From positions 32,326,867 through 32,390,866 of the forward strand of contig CAIIXF020000008.1 of NCBI GenBank assembly GCA_903813345.2: a DNA stretch of 64,000 bases. The letters are read 5' to 3'. The notes beneath the pieces are model-generated. The model was not told where the DNA came from, ran no database searches, and worked only from the letters and a program-made list of their open reading frames with translations. Below, one piece after another: positions 23,228 to 38,400 of this stretch. The position numbers and the translations under genes were made by a program. Every line of letters starts with the position of its first letter. The first letter of the stretch is position 1. Source of the stretch: Owenia fusiformis. Lineage: Eukaryota > Annelida > Polychaeta > Sabellida > Oweniidae.

Positions 23228-23392
23228 AGATGACAGCTCTCAAAAATGAGACAACTTGTATATGAAAACGAGTGTTAAGAATTGAAAGATTCTCATTTAC
23301 TTAGAGATGACAGCTCTCAAAAATGAGACAACAGATATGTACGAAAACGAGTGTTTCGAATTGAAATGAAAGATTCTCATTTACTTACATGT
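23228..23392. repeat. ~78-bp tandem duplication just upstream of ERMARD
   Basis: GATGACAGCTCTCAAAAATG to GATTCTCATTTACTTA occurs twice, the second copy slightly longer. It ends 30 bases before the ERMARD start codon, so it probably falls in the 5' UTR or core promoter. Confidence 0.75.
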
Positions 23393-23421
23393 AGGGAAAA
23401 GACGTCCACATGTAAGAAATC

Positions 23422-26400
23422 ATGGATCTGCTGAGCTATCTGTCTCCATATGTGAAGGGACTGCTAAATATATGTGACACTCCAGGGGACTTGACTGATG
23501 TACCTGACAGATGCTGTTTAAATGATGATGGTATCCTGGATATGGATTACATTAAACTGCAATTTCCTCCAGGTATCATATGGAAATATATTTTAGTCGC
23601 ACTGATTACTAAAAGTGTCCAATCTTTTTCCAAATCCTTGAATTTGATGAATTATATTTATGTGACATTGAATGATTAGCGACTTATGTTTTACAGACAA
23701 TTTTATATTTTTCAGACCCTTCAAAATTTTTAAGGACTTTTATATGTTGCATGTCCATGATTCAAATTACATTTTTACAACAATTTTTTTTATTCTCTGT
23801 ATCACATCTGTTCTTAGACTGTGTGATGTCAAGTGGTATCCACAATTTCCAGTTGCAGAAGACACTCCGGAATATTTCATCGAGTGTGTTAAGAAACTGT
23901 CCCCTGTATTCAAGCAGATTGAATCATTGCTGAGAACACTTTCACCTGATGAATTCTCTAAGCGTTATGGAGGACATATTGAATGGACATGTGATAAGCA
24001 GGTACTACAATAAACCTGTATATAGTGAACACCTATAAAGCAACTAAAAGTGTTTACTGTAGGTAGGTGTTCACTAAAGAGAGGGGATTTTATACAAGAG
24101 TCAATTAAAATGTGTCTTGAAGTGGTACTCACTAAACATAGGTGTTCACTAGAGAGATATTCACTAAGACTGGTTTTACTGTATATACAATTATGCATGA
24201 CAGTTTTGTGTACAATAGGGAGGTTGAGCTATAAATGAGCTTTCTTAAAAATATGTGTCCTAACCTCTCTTGTACAGGTATGTGTGAAAAAAGCTAACGT
24301 TAAAGTAACCCTAAAACAGTGATAATAATAGGCTTGCACCCACCAGAGAAACCATTTGCACCAAAATGAAAGTGAGAAAATTGAAATATTTTGACATTTG
24401 GTCTAAATTATTGAAATTAAGATTTTTCACCTACTTGATAAAAATCCAGAGAGAATTAATTAACACTATAAAATATCTAATAATTTACATATTTTTTATT
24501 TACTACATATTTTAGAAAGTGCTACAATGTCACTCATTGCTATTGAAGCCAGAAAGCTGCAGTGTATTACCAATCTTGCTGAACACATTACTGCTTGAGA
24601 GATCATTGGGAGATGTAGGTACATATACTGTATGTAGTCAATGTGCAAATGTACAATTTCAAAATTAGATTCATGTATGTAGTCAGGTCCGTAGCAAGGA
24701 TTTCGAAGGGGGCTCACTTTTTTAAAAAATCCACGGGGGGCTCACTTTTGAAAAGTGCCAGAATGGTGAAAAACTGCATAATTTTGAAAGGATACTCAAA
24801 CCCTCCATCCCCCTGTGGCTCCAAGCCTGGTAGTCTATGTGTAAATAACATTTTCAAAATTATTGCCAGATGACCTTATAATCAAAGCATTAAAACAAAG
24901 AACTGTGAACCTTAATTAGACATGCTTTTGCAAAAAAACTTAGAAAATTACATTTGTACGTCAAGTTACTCTGGTGTTTAGATAATCATTTTTGTTAAAA
25001 TGTTTACAATGTTCCACTCATTTATATAACATGCCTATATTATTGCAGCTCTACATGTTGGAGGGGAAACAGTGTCCCTCCATGTTGAAAGATCTCCTTG
25101 TCACGGCAGAGTTAACACAGTTGCTAGGTGACACTATGGTGAGTTAAACCAACTTTTTATTGCATTTTTCAAAGTGCTTACTTTCCAATAACTTGTGCTG
25201 CTTTGTGTGTGGTTGTATGGGTCAGCACCATATAAATCTTGTTATCAAAATTCAAGGTAAAAAGCTTATCCTTTTAACTATTTAAGATACAAGAGCAGAC
25301 TAATGAGAAGATCTGATTAGGTTTTGGGCATGATGGGTAAATTATGTGGTAGCCATTTTGCTCTTTAAAGCGTGATATTTATCACTGTGTGTTTTGCTAT
25401 AGTACCTCAAAGCACGGACTTATGAAGGAATATACTCCTTGGGTTACCTATTGAATTTCTTGTGATTGTTGTGAAAAATGGCTTTTCTAAATAAATAAAT
25501 TGAAAAATTGGTGTGTATCTTTTCTTTCAGTATTTAAACACTTTGTGAATATTATTGAGTTTATTTTCATGTGGGTTCTCCCCCAATTTTCACAATGGAC
25601 ACAAAAAATGTGATGATCTTGCCATAATTCTTTTTGTTTTATTATGTTGTTTGCAGGTCAGACTATTACGGGTACTACTAGGTCCCCCTATATCTCTAAA
25701 TCTGCGTAATGTGGTATGGCATGGTTTTGCCGGGCCGTCTGATATTCACAAAAGGTAAATATGTGTTTTGTACAAATCTGCATATAACTGTTAGACATAT
25801 TTATGAGATTTTATATTTGCTGCATCATATGGAATGAATATACATGTTCTATTTTAGCTGGTGAGTTAACTTTGCTTTTCAGTGTTTTGTGAGTAGCCAT
25901 TCAGAGCTGTCATTCAATGTCTGGTGAATGGCACCACACCAGATGTTGAATGATAGCTAACTAGACATTGAATGACAGCTGTATTATTGTATGTGGTCGC
26001 CGGGTTGGCCTAGTGGTTAAGGCATTGGTCTGAAAAGCAGGAAGTCTGGCTTCAAGCTGAAAAGTAGAGGTCTTGGGTTCAAACCCAGGTCACAGCACTT
26101 CTTGTGATTTGTCTTTGACCTATGACTGCTGACCTATACCGGCGATTACTAGAGTGCTGCTAACTCGATAAAAGGCTGGCGCTGGCTAGAATTGTCTATG
26201 GTTCTAGCCAGGATAAAGATACCAGTTCTTCAACTCGACAATGGGAAGAACTGCTCTACCTAACTGACTAATATGTCATGATATGACATCTAAAAGAGTC
26301 GATAAAAGATATATATATGACAGTTGAACAGACATTGAATGACAGATCATCAGACATTGAATGGCAGCGCATCAGACATTGAATGACCGCTTATCAGACA

Positions 26401-29400
26401 TTGAATGAGAGCTCACCAGATATTGAATGACAGCTCATCAGACATTGAATGACAGCTCATCAGACATTGAATGACAGCTCATCAGACATTGAATGGCAGC
26501 GCATCAGACATTGAATGACCGCTTATCAGACATTGAATGACAGCTCACCTGATATTGAATGACAGCTCATCAGACATTGAATGACAGCTCATCAGACATT
26601 GAATGACAGCTCATCAGACATTGAATGACAGCTCATCAGACATTGAATGACAGCTCATCAGACATTGAATGACAGCTCATCAGACATTAAATGACAGCTC
26701 ATCAGACATTAAATGACAGCTCATCAGACATTGAATGGCAGCTCATCAGACATTGAATGACAGCTCACCAGACATTGAATGACAGCTCACCAGACATTGA
26801 ATGACAGCTCATCAGACATTGAATGACAGCTCACCAGACATTGAATGACAGCTCATCAGACATTGAATGACAGCTCATCAGACATTGACTGACAGCTCAT
26901 CAGACATTGAATGACAGCTCATCAGACATTGAATGACAGCTCACCAGACATTGAATGACAGCTCATCAGACATTGAATGACAGCTCAACAGACATTGAAT
27001 GACAGCTCATCAGACATTAAATGACAGCTCACCAGACATTGAATGACAGCTCATCAGACATTGAATGGCAGCTCATCAGACATTGAATGACAGCTCAGAC
27101 ATTGGATGACAGCTCATCAGACATTGAATGGCAGCTCATCAGACATTGAATAACAGCTCATCAGACATTGAATGACAGCTCTTTTATTGTATGACAGCTC
27201 ACCAGACATTGAATGACAGCTCATCAGACATTGAATGGCAGCTCATCAGACATTGAATAACAGCTCATCAGACATTGAATGACAGCTCTTTTATTGTATG
27301 ACAGCTCACCAGACATTGAATGACAGCTCATCAGACATTGAATGGGAGCGCATCAGTTATTATTTCATTTCACTTTACATGTTTTACTGTACTTTGATAG
27401 GCATGGCTATATGCTGTTGATGGTCACGGTGACCATTGGTTCAATATTGGGAGAGAAAGCACTCAGCATTCCACACAGAGAGTACATTGACATAAAAGAC
27501 TCACATTATTTAGCCATGCCAGGTAGAGTATAAGCATGATTAGTTATAGACATGTTTAACTAACTTATTAACCTTTTTAGTTACCAAAGTGACAAGGTAA
27601 CTAGTATATAGTCACATAGTTTAACTATATTTATCCACAAATTAGGTTATGAAATGTGCAAAGTGGGCTAATGACTCTTCTGCATTTACTAATTAATAAG
27701 TGATTATTCTATATTAGAAAGTGCTCTCATAGCTAAGACTAAGGGGCTGGGTCAATATTTTAATGTCCATCAAAAAATGTAAGGATTAACGTATGTAAGG
27801 GGGGGGGGGATAAAAGCAATCTAATAAGGTGACAGACATTGATTTTTAGTTTCACTGGGTTTCGTCTCCTTTAATTTCTGGTTTGACAGCATGGGATGAT
27901 CACAAAGATACTCAACAGATGTATAAACATAATTTGAAATATGTTGTTTATAGCATTATCAGATATTGTATTCTCAGGGGTTGTACTTTTACACCACATG
28001 CAAATTAACATTTTGTCTCATTTACACCATGCATGGATCAAATTTTGACTTTCGCTAGAAGGGGGGATGGGGGGATTAAGACCTAACAAAATTAATTATG
28101 TTTTTTGACGGACATTAAAATATTGACCCGGCCCCTAAGAGGTTCTAAGAAGCCTCCTTGTGACATATTGTTATGGTCTCCATTTTTTGTGGAGGCAGTT
28201 GGTGATCGGCGGTTGGTGATTGGCTGTTGGCAATAGGTGGTTGGCGTCTGTAAGAAATTCCTAAAACTTCCAATAACTTAACAAATACTGTTTACTGACT
28301 TCATTTTTTTCAAAATCATTTACAAGTTTTCGGAAGTTCAAATCTGACTTTATATATAAGATTTGACATTCAATGACCTTTTCAAGGTAAAAAAATGTTA
28401 ACAAAGGTCAGAAGTTCAAATCTGACTTTAGATTTGAGATTTGACCTTCAATGGCCTTCTCAAGGTCAAAAAAGGTCAAAAAGGTATTTTTTCAAATTGC
28501 TTCAAATTGACCACATTTAATGATACAAACTCTCATGATTTCCAAATATTTCCAATTATCAATCTTCACATCCATGCATTTTATTTTCCTTTCGTGTTTA
28601 TTAAAAAGAGAATAATAAATAACTAAGTGCCAATCTGTTGAAATTTTGTTTTTATTTCAGAAAGAATAATGACAACAAACATATTATTATCATATCAAAT
28701 ATAGCTGTCATTCCAAATTCATTCATTCATGATACGTGCATATGTGTCAGGTCAAATTCAAATATTTGTTTCATTATATGATTGTCAAATCAAAACAGCA
28801 AATATTTTTCCATTGACAGTGAAAGGTGAGTTCTGTTTGAAAATGTACAGTAGAACCTGAATATTCTGAATGCCATTGGGACTGACCAAAAGTGTTCAGA
28901 TTGGCAGGTGTTCACATTTCAAAGTTTTTTTAACATACTAATCTATGGCAGATTAAAAATGGGACCTCAAAGAAGTGTTCACATTGAGGGGTGTACATAT
29001 AAGAGAGGTGTTCAGATATATACACGTTTTACTGTACATTTGAGTAGATAAAATATGCACACTTAATCTCTGAGTATATAAAAACAGAAAATATTGAGTA
29101 TGAATTAAATCAAAGGGATAAGAAAATAAATGACATATATGTCAATTACAAAAAAGACTTCAAACACAAAACTCAATATTCAGTTTTTATATGAATACCT
29201 CGCCTTTAATAATTCACCCTGTTCAGACTGCGCTATATGAATACAAGCGGTGTGGATACTATGTTGGCACAGTGCGGATATTACAGTCATTTTTGAATTT
29301 TTATTTGTGATATTTCACAAACTAAGGCATGTCGGCATACATGATATCAGCACCACTTATTTCGGCATAGCACAGTCTGTATAGGGTGAAACTGAAATAC

Positions 29401-32400
29401 TGGAAATAAGCAAGTAGCACAGATTGAAATATTTCCTCTCATAAGCTATATACATGTATCAGAAGTCATAATTCATTTGTCAATGGTTATTTTTTGTTAG
29501 TTTTGTGCGTTATTCATGTAATCCATTATCTACTAATTTGGATTCAGTTTCTATAGTAGCCTGCATGTTGTTGGTATGGTAACCTCCATCCAGTCTTCTG
29601 TACATTCTTAGCTGTGTCCATTATATTCATCTTCCTAGCATCAAATCAAAGGGTTGCTGTACACACTTAAGATTTTCAAAATAGACCGCTACCCACTTAA
29701 GATTTTGAAAATAGACTCCTACCCAATGAAGATTTTGACAAAAGGGTTCTACCCAATGAAGATTTTGAAAATAGGCTTCCCCTAACTTAGATTTTGAAAA
29801 TAGCTTTCCACCCAATTAAAATTTTGAAAATAGGCTACTGCCTAAGTTAAGATTTTGAAAATAGGATCAACTAAATAACTCAAGATTTTGAAAATAGGCT
29901 TCCACCAACTTACAATTTTGAAAATAGGCCACCACCCACTTCCATTTTGAATATAAGCTTCTACCCAATGGAGATTTTGAAAATAGGCTTCCCCTAACTT
30001 AGATTTTGAAAATAGCTTTCCACCCAATTAAAAATTTGAAAATAGGCTACTGCCTTAGTTAAGATTTTGAAAATAGGATCAACTAACTCAAGATTTTGAA
30101 AATAGGCTTCCACCCACTTACAATTTTGAAAATAGGCTTCCACCCACATACAATTTTGAAAATAGGCTTCCACCCATTTTGTAATAACTTAAAAATGACA
30201 AAAGTCAAGAAAGAGTTTGGACAGAATAAGCATTTTATCCCAATTTTTTGTCCAGATCTTAGGAAAAAGATTGTAATGTCTACGTTAATATGCACAATAT
30301 TTCCTTATTTCTCTCTGATAATTACAGGCGTGAAAGCAGCATTCGCACACTAACGCTCTTTTTTGAACATGTTGTAGAAAAGTTTGAGCCTCTCGCTTAT
30401 CCATTAGAAAGCCCGGTCTGGCCTTTGGCACTGGACGCTTATCTACAAAAAAATTTGTCCATGAAATAATTTGATGCAGTTTTATCTACCACATTTGGGG
30501 AGGATTTTTCTGTTTTTCAGTTTTATCAAAGTAATTTTGTTTTGATAGCATGGAGTTTAAAAAGCCTGTTTAAAAAGTATGACTTGCCATGACACAAGTT
30601 TTTTTAATACACAATACTAAGGGGCTCTGAAATCAAAAACTACATTCATTTTGTGTCTTTTATTATATTGAGATATGTACAGGGTGTCAAATGGCGTTGT
30701 GACCCCCCTCCACGGCATAAACTAGGAAAGATACACACACATACCATATACCATTGGAAAGAGCATTTGGTTATTGTTAACATGTGAAAAGATGAAGATG
30801 CATGATGAAAAATAAGATATGTTTTTAACTTACTTTAAAAAGTGAGTATGACCCCCTTGGGCAGCCTTAATAGCTACCAATCTAGCCGGATATGAAGCTA
30901 AAAGGGAATTGAAAAGGGCTGTGTCTTTCTCAAGAGATTTTAATACTTTTCGGAGGTTCTTGAGCAGGGCATCTTTGGAATATCTGTTCTCTGCAGCTTC
31001 AGTGTCAATAAGTTGCTCTGTTTTATCCATTAATATGGACCCCATGTGCTCTGCAGCATTCAGGTCAGGGCTGTTGCTCGGGTATTCATCAATACCAAAA
31101 AAGTCTATGCCAGATTCTCAAAAATCAATGAAATAGAGCACTACACTAGTACATTTAAAATGCATGTGACACTATGTAGCAATATCTGACCTAGGTCATC
31201 TAGGGTTTATTTTATCCAGAATTGAATGCTCTTTCCAATGACATACATAATGTGTAGGTACCTTTCTAAGTTTATGCTGTGGAAGGGGGGCACAAAGCCA
31301 TTTGACACCCTGTACATGTACCACTGTACAGGGTAGACCAAGAAAACCAATACCCAATTTTAAATAGAATATCATATGATATATGTTAAATCATGCCATG
31401 TATTATATATCATTTTAAAGCTAAATCATTTAACAATATGACACTATCCGATTAAAAAATCATTGTGAATGGTGTCATATTATTTGGAAAAGATTTATCT
31501 TTAAAATGATATATAATACATGGCATGGTTTAAGATATATCATATGAATCATTCTGATTCATTTATCTTTAAACTTGGGTATTGTTTTTTGGCCCACCCT
31601 GTATATACAACCCTGCAAGTTGAAATGATGAATTCTGCAAGTGAAATTGAGGGTATTCCATGAGATTTCTGGGCATTTTAAATGAAAATTGAGTCTGAAT
31701 TGAGGGTGAAATATTGTGAAAGGTACACCCAGTACATAAAAATGACACTATATCATGGACCAGATGGGCTAATTTCACCTTGATTGAGCCTGTTAGAAGC
31801 TCAAGAGTGAATTAACACATAAATATTAATGCTCTTAAAGTGTTAATATTTCAAATCATATTCGTTACCATGGCAATGAATTATGAGACTTATATTTACA
31901 TTATATCTTAGACTTTCCTATTATCGGATACTTACTGCTAAGATTTAAAAGGCAGAAATGTGAAGAATGTAACTTTGAATATGAACACTGTAAATTTAAC
32001 TTGGTAAATGAACACTTTTTGAATCTGATTTGTAGAAAAGAGGCATAACAGATAAGTCCTGTCTAATCTGAATATTACTGGAACCAGCCAAAAGTGTTTG
32101 GCATAGTAGGTGTTCACATTTCAATTTTTATCATGAAACAGAGAGAAAGGTGTTCACTATACTAAACTGTTAAAGGTGTTCAAATATACAGGTTTTACTG
32201 TACATGCAATGCTGAGCTATGAATTAAATTCCAAAATTGATACATACCTATACCTCGAGATTCCATTGTTCTTTTTCCTGGGGGGCTGTATGTCCCACCG
32301 TAGTTAGCACAGAACAGTTTGACCAGCTCTGGAAGTTTATCTCCACATACGCCATCTTGAGCTGGTCTTGAATCTAGATTACAGACTTTAAAGTCTCCAG

Positions 32401-35400
32401 TTTGTAAGAGCAGACACAGTATGATAAATATGAAGAATTTCACAAATTGATTTGAATGACCTATAGGCCCCATACAATCCAATGATATTTTACATTTCGT
32501 TATATTTCTTATCATTATTATTTTATGGTGATATTGTTTTTTCCTTTTTTGAAATTGCCTATCACAGTATAGTTCAGATATCCTTATTTAGCGTAGTGCT
32601 CCGTCCAAATTATGTAATTCAAACTGCTCCTCAGCTATTAATATGGTTTAAAATCGAGGACCTAACCAACCAATATAAATATTATGACGTGTTGACAAAT
32701 GAATATTACTTCCTAGAATTTTTGTGAGCAATTACGCATCTTCATAAATATTTTCCAATTTATATTTTGCCATACGGATCCTCAGACTTTCACCTTCTTG
32801 TTTTCATACCTCAACTGATGTCAAAATACAATTTGTGGAACCTTTTAACCATAGGGGGCATTACATAATATTACATGGAGAATGAATTGCAATTGTGTTA
32901 TTATAGTGTATATATGTCAATTCATAATTTGCTATACATAACAAAATTAGGCCAGCTCCAATTGTTGTACTATTTATTAAATTGATTAGGTCTCCTTACA
33001 CAATATTAGCACAATAAATAGACCGCAATAACAAGTATTCCAGGTGTTGTAATATTATATAGTCCTATACAGCCATCTGTTTTTCTCATATTTTGATCTG
33101 TTCCCTCATATCAGCAAGTTTTCTAATTCACCGGATGTAAAGATGCGTTAACTGACAGGTTGTCGCAACTTTCCCGGCTTCTGTTTGTTCTTTTCTAGAT
33201 ATTTTCGAGCACTTGTTTTTGTGAATTGCTGCTTCAAATTTGTCTGTCATGCAGTTGACGCACGTAAAGTTTCAATGACTTACATGTTAGTGCAGCCATG
33301 GGCATTGTGCGATTGGGTTTTGTCCATGAGCCTTCAGCAGTTACACGTTTTCATTTGGCCACGTGTGGCCTTAAATGGAAAATATGACATGGGAGTGACA
33401 GGTGGTTGACACGGATATTGCCAATATGCTCTGATATCGTACCTAATAATATCATAATATGTAATTGTTTGATGTGTTCAACTAACTTCTTGAGAGCAAC
33501 CTTTTAATAGCAATTTTAGAATCTTTACAGATTATATCAGTCAGTGCTTGTCTGAATGCTTTAAAGGGTTATTTTACTTTCTCTATATTGAAAATTGATT
33601 TCATGCTCATGTTAATTTCTCAATTGATACTCATTTATTAATTGATGAATACCTCTTTAAACATTCTAAAAAATCAAAACCTCATTCAGTATTTTGAGGA
33701 GTTCTAAGAGTATTTCCCCAACTTAAAAGATCTCTTTGATGCTTTTTACTATTGTATGAAATATACAAACAAAGAAGATTTGCCCTTTAAATTATTGATT
33801 TCCAAATATGAATACCCGAATAATATTAATTATGATGTATATATATCCCATACAAAAAGATATTTGTCAGATGCTGATTAAACCTCTTGAATGCCAGCTC
33901 TAAAATTGGTTGAAACCAGAGAATTATTCATTTTTGCCAGCTATTGGCATTTGACTACACCCATATACAACAGATAATGCTCATGTTAGTATAATTAGAT
34001 GAGGGAGATCGTTTCTACACATCTTAAATTTTTTTTTGTAAATTGGAATTGTTGAAATAAGAGCAACTTAGTGAAAAAATTTGTGACAGATTTTCTCGTC
34101 ACCCTGGATTGGTCATATCTGAGGTGACAAGAAATATTGTCACTCTGAGGCCTTATTCACAAAGCATCGCAATTTGAATGCGATTGCTATTGCTATGCGA
34201 TTGCGACATCGCAATTTTGGCGCGGTATTCACAATGACGTGATATCGCAATCGCGTAGCAATAGCAATCGCATTAGGATAGCAATGTGTTAATTAGCAAC
34301 TTTACTGTAAATGTTGTAACTCAAAATTCAAACATTGTACACTTTCTTTGATTCAAAAATTACCGCCGATCTCACATATAGAAGAACTATTACTCACCTT
34401 CCTTATAAGGCATAATTTCCGGTCAATACCATAAATGGAATCATTTCCGATTATGATTCATTCTTGTATCAATTCTACTTTCATACGTAAATGACGTCAC
34501 GCGGCCCCTAGCTAAGAATAGCATCGCTTACGGGTATATAAATGGCAGTTTAGACTTGATTCAGGGAGAACTGGGAACGGATCGAAAGCGCGGAACCAAC
34601 GGGGAACTCGAAACAAACTCGGAACTGGGAACGGAGTTGAAATGGGGAATCTTGAAGGGATCTGTGAATGGATTGGAAACATGGAAAGAGAATGGATTGG
34701 AAACATGGAAAGAGGGAGAAAGGGGAAACAAATTTGATACGGGTAATTTGCGCGGCTTCGGAATAAGGCAAATGAGGGACGAAGTATTTTCAATTAATAT
34801 TTATTATTCATTATTTGTATGAGAAGTTCTTTTATTTAACAAGCGCGGATATATTATAGGAATTAAATCATTCAACAAGGATCTGCATTTGACATGAAAC
34901 ATATATGTTTGTAAAATGTAAAAACACACTTTACAAACCTCACATCGAGATTATTTTATATAATTATCACAGGCCAAGCGAGTTTGAGGAGTTTGAGAAG
35001 TTTGAGAAGTTTATGAAATTGAGAATCTAGAATTGAAAGTTAAGAATTTAAAATTTGATATGATTGATGTTCAATTAGGAAATATTTATGAAGAGACATA
35101 CAATTGGCAAAGCATTTGATCCATTAAGATAAATGTACTTATTGCATTAATTAGAGAACTGTAAAGCTTGGAATAAAAATATTTGTTTTAATTATAATTA
35201 ACAAGTCCGTTACAATTATTTGGGAATCATGGAATACAAGTTAAAATATTGGGGAACATAATGGTCTGTTGTGAGTAACCGATTGCACCACGATCCCCGG
35301 GGCAAATATAAATTTCATTCAGGGTGGGGCTGAATCTAAGAAGAAAACCCCATACAACAATCTCTTTATCTATTAATGGAATTAAAGTTCATGTCCATTC

Positions 35401-38400
35401 CCTCATAAAAAGACGATACCTCTCGATCATCTCATGATCATCGTAAATATCCAATGGATGTGTTCTGTCGCGAAATAATCTTGGTCTTACGAGATGCTGT
35501 CTGCGGTTCACCGCTATCATCGCCATTTTGTTTTACGGTGTCTCAGACGACTGATAATGGCGGGAATTATAACATTGCGATTCATTGATAGCAATTTTAG
35601 ATGAAATATAGAAAATATTCTTCCATTATTTAAGACGACTTTAGACCCTTATTATCTCGTCAGAACACATGAAATTACGATTTTTTTTAAATCGAATGTT
35701 GGTTAGTATACCGAAAAACGTTGTATTAAAATAGCAGATAATTCGGAGAACGCTAAACGCATTTAATTAAAACATAAAGCAACCCTTAATATTGCGACTG
35801 TATTGCGGCTGGTTGAGGGTAGTCGCAATTATATGACGCTATTAATGCGATTGAATTGCTAAGTCGCAATCGCACTTTGATTGTGAATAAGAATTTTAGC
35901 GATTTTTGCGATGGCGATTGCGATGTCGCAATCGCATAGGATGCGACACATTGTGAATAAGGCCTCTGGGTAGTCAAGAGGTTAAATAAAATTATATATA
36001 ATAGCTATTCTTTGAATCCATTCACTTTATTTCCAGGCATAGATAAATTAGATGAAATTACCTTCAAAGAAGTTATTCGCAATAGTGACTTTATTCCGCA
36101 TATTATGAAGACAAATTGGTTTGAGGCTATAGCTCATTTCACAGCACGGAGGTAAGAAGCCATTCAAATATTGATGCCAATTATGATATGAATTAGTGTT
36201 TAAACCATTATTGTTTTGTCACTAAGAGGAATATCATTAGTATTATTGGCAATAGGCAAAATAAAATGAAAATAAGCAAAAAAATATTAGATTATTTGTG
36301 TATATGCATTTCTATTTGTTGTTTAACAAAATATCAAATTTGTCGATCATAGTGAATCATCCATCTACCTGTCACCATTGCGTTATATCTGTCTTACTTG
36401 CTGTTCTTGTTTTTTGAGCAAAATTAACAGATTTATATCTATTGTTTATCCAAATAATAGTGAATCCCCAAATTGACATGAACATATGTGTTTTTACATT
36501 ACATCCTTCTTCCTGTATTTACACTATAGACCACAAGTCGTGACATATTATTATGTGTCCAACTTTTTTATGGACGATGTTTGGCATTTAGAGTTTGGTG
36601 GGTGGTGTTTGGTGTTTGGCAACTGTGACAAATGGCAGGTTGTAATATTTTCTAGTTTATGATGTGTCTATGCCACAGTATTATCGACTGCCCGGAGAGA
36701 GTACAATGTATGATATACAATGTGTATGTTCCAGATATGACAACTATGTTGTGCTACTTGTCCCCTTACTAGAGCACAGTATGAGGTGTGTCTATGCCAG
36801 TGTGAACAACTGCCCAGAGAGAGTACAATGTACGATATACAATGTGTATGTTCCAGATATGACAACTGTGTTGTGCTACTTGTCCCTTTACTAGAGCATA
36901 GTATGAGATGTGTCTATGCCAGTGTGAACAACTGCACTGAGAGAGTACAATGTATGATGTACAATGTGTATGTTCCAGATATGACAACTGTATTGTGCTA
37001 CTTGTCCCCTTACTAGAGCATAGTATGAGATGTGTCTATGCCAGTGTTAACAACTGCACTGAGAGAGTACAATGTATGATGTACAATGTGTATGTTCCAG
37101 ATATGACAACTGTGTTGTGCTACTTGTCCCCTTACTAGAGCACAGTATGAGATGTGTCTATGCCAGTGTTAACAACTGCCCAGAGAGAGTACAATGTATG
37201 ATATACAATGTGTATGTTCCAGATATGATGACTGTGTTGTGCTACTTGTCCCCTTACTAGAGCATAGTATGAGATCTGTCTATGCCAGTGTGAACAACTG
37301 CCCAGAGAGAGTACGATGTATGATATACAATGTGTATGTTCCAGATATGATTACTGTGTTGTGCTACTTGTCCCCTTACTAGAGCATAGTATGAGATGTG
37401 TCTATGCCAGTGTGAACAACTGCCCTGAGAGAGTACAATGTAAGATATGCAATGTGTATGTTCCAGATATGATTACTGTGTTGTGCTACTTGTCCCCTTA
37501 CTAGAGCATAGTATGAGATGTGTCTATGCCAGTGTGAACAACTGCACTGAGAGTACAGTGTATGATATACAATGTGTATGTTCCAGATATGACAACTGTG
37601 TTGTGCTACTTGTCCCCTTACTAGAGCACAGTATATGATGTGTCTATGCCAGTGTGAACAACTGCCCAGAGAGAGTACAATGTATGATATACAATGTGTA
37701 TGTTCCAGATATGACAACTGTGTTGTGCTACTTGTCCCTTTACTAGAGCTCAGTATGAGATGTGTCTATGCCAGTGTTAACAACTGCACTGAGAGAGTAC
37801 AATGTATGATATACAATGTGTATGTTCCAGATATGACAACTGTGTTGTGCTACTTGTCCCCTTACTAGAGCACAGTATGAGATGTGTCTATGCCAGTGTT
37901 AACAACTGCACTGAGAGAGTACAATGTATGATATACAATGTGTATGTTCCAGATATGATGACTGTGTTGTGCTACTTGTCCCCTTACTAGAGCATAGTGT
38001 GAGGTGTGTCTATGCCAGTGTAAACAACTGCCCTGAGAGAGTACAGTGTATGATATACAATGTGTATGTTCCAGATATGACATCTGTGTTGTGCTACTTG
38101 TCCCCTTACTAGAGCACAGTATGAGATGTGTCTATGCCAGTGTTAACAACTGCCCTGAGAGAGTACAATGTAGGATATACAATGTGTATGTTCCAGATAT
38201 GACAACTATGTTGTGCTACTTGTCCCCTTACTAGAGCACAGTATGAGATGTGTCTATGCCAGTGTTAACAACTGCACTGAGAGAGTACAATGTATGATAT
38301 ACAATGTGTATGTTCCAGATATGATGACTGTGTTGTGCTACTTGTCCCCTTACTAGGGCATAGTATGAGATGTGTCTATGCCAGTGTGAACAACTGCCCT

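Noticed and set aside
25993-26100. A functional tRNA gene
   Set aside because: A and B boxes are present, but spacing and folding do not give a cloverleaf and SINE sequence follows.
26331-27350. CRISPR-like array
   Set aside because: Units are contiguous with no unique spacers, and the DNA is animal.
29627-30027. Repeat peptide genes on the minus strand
   Set aside because: By-product of a 30-bp tandem repeat whose period is a multiple of three.
33185-33409. 74-residue frame with Cys residues
   Set aside because: No signal, splice or family evidence.
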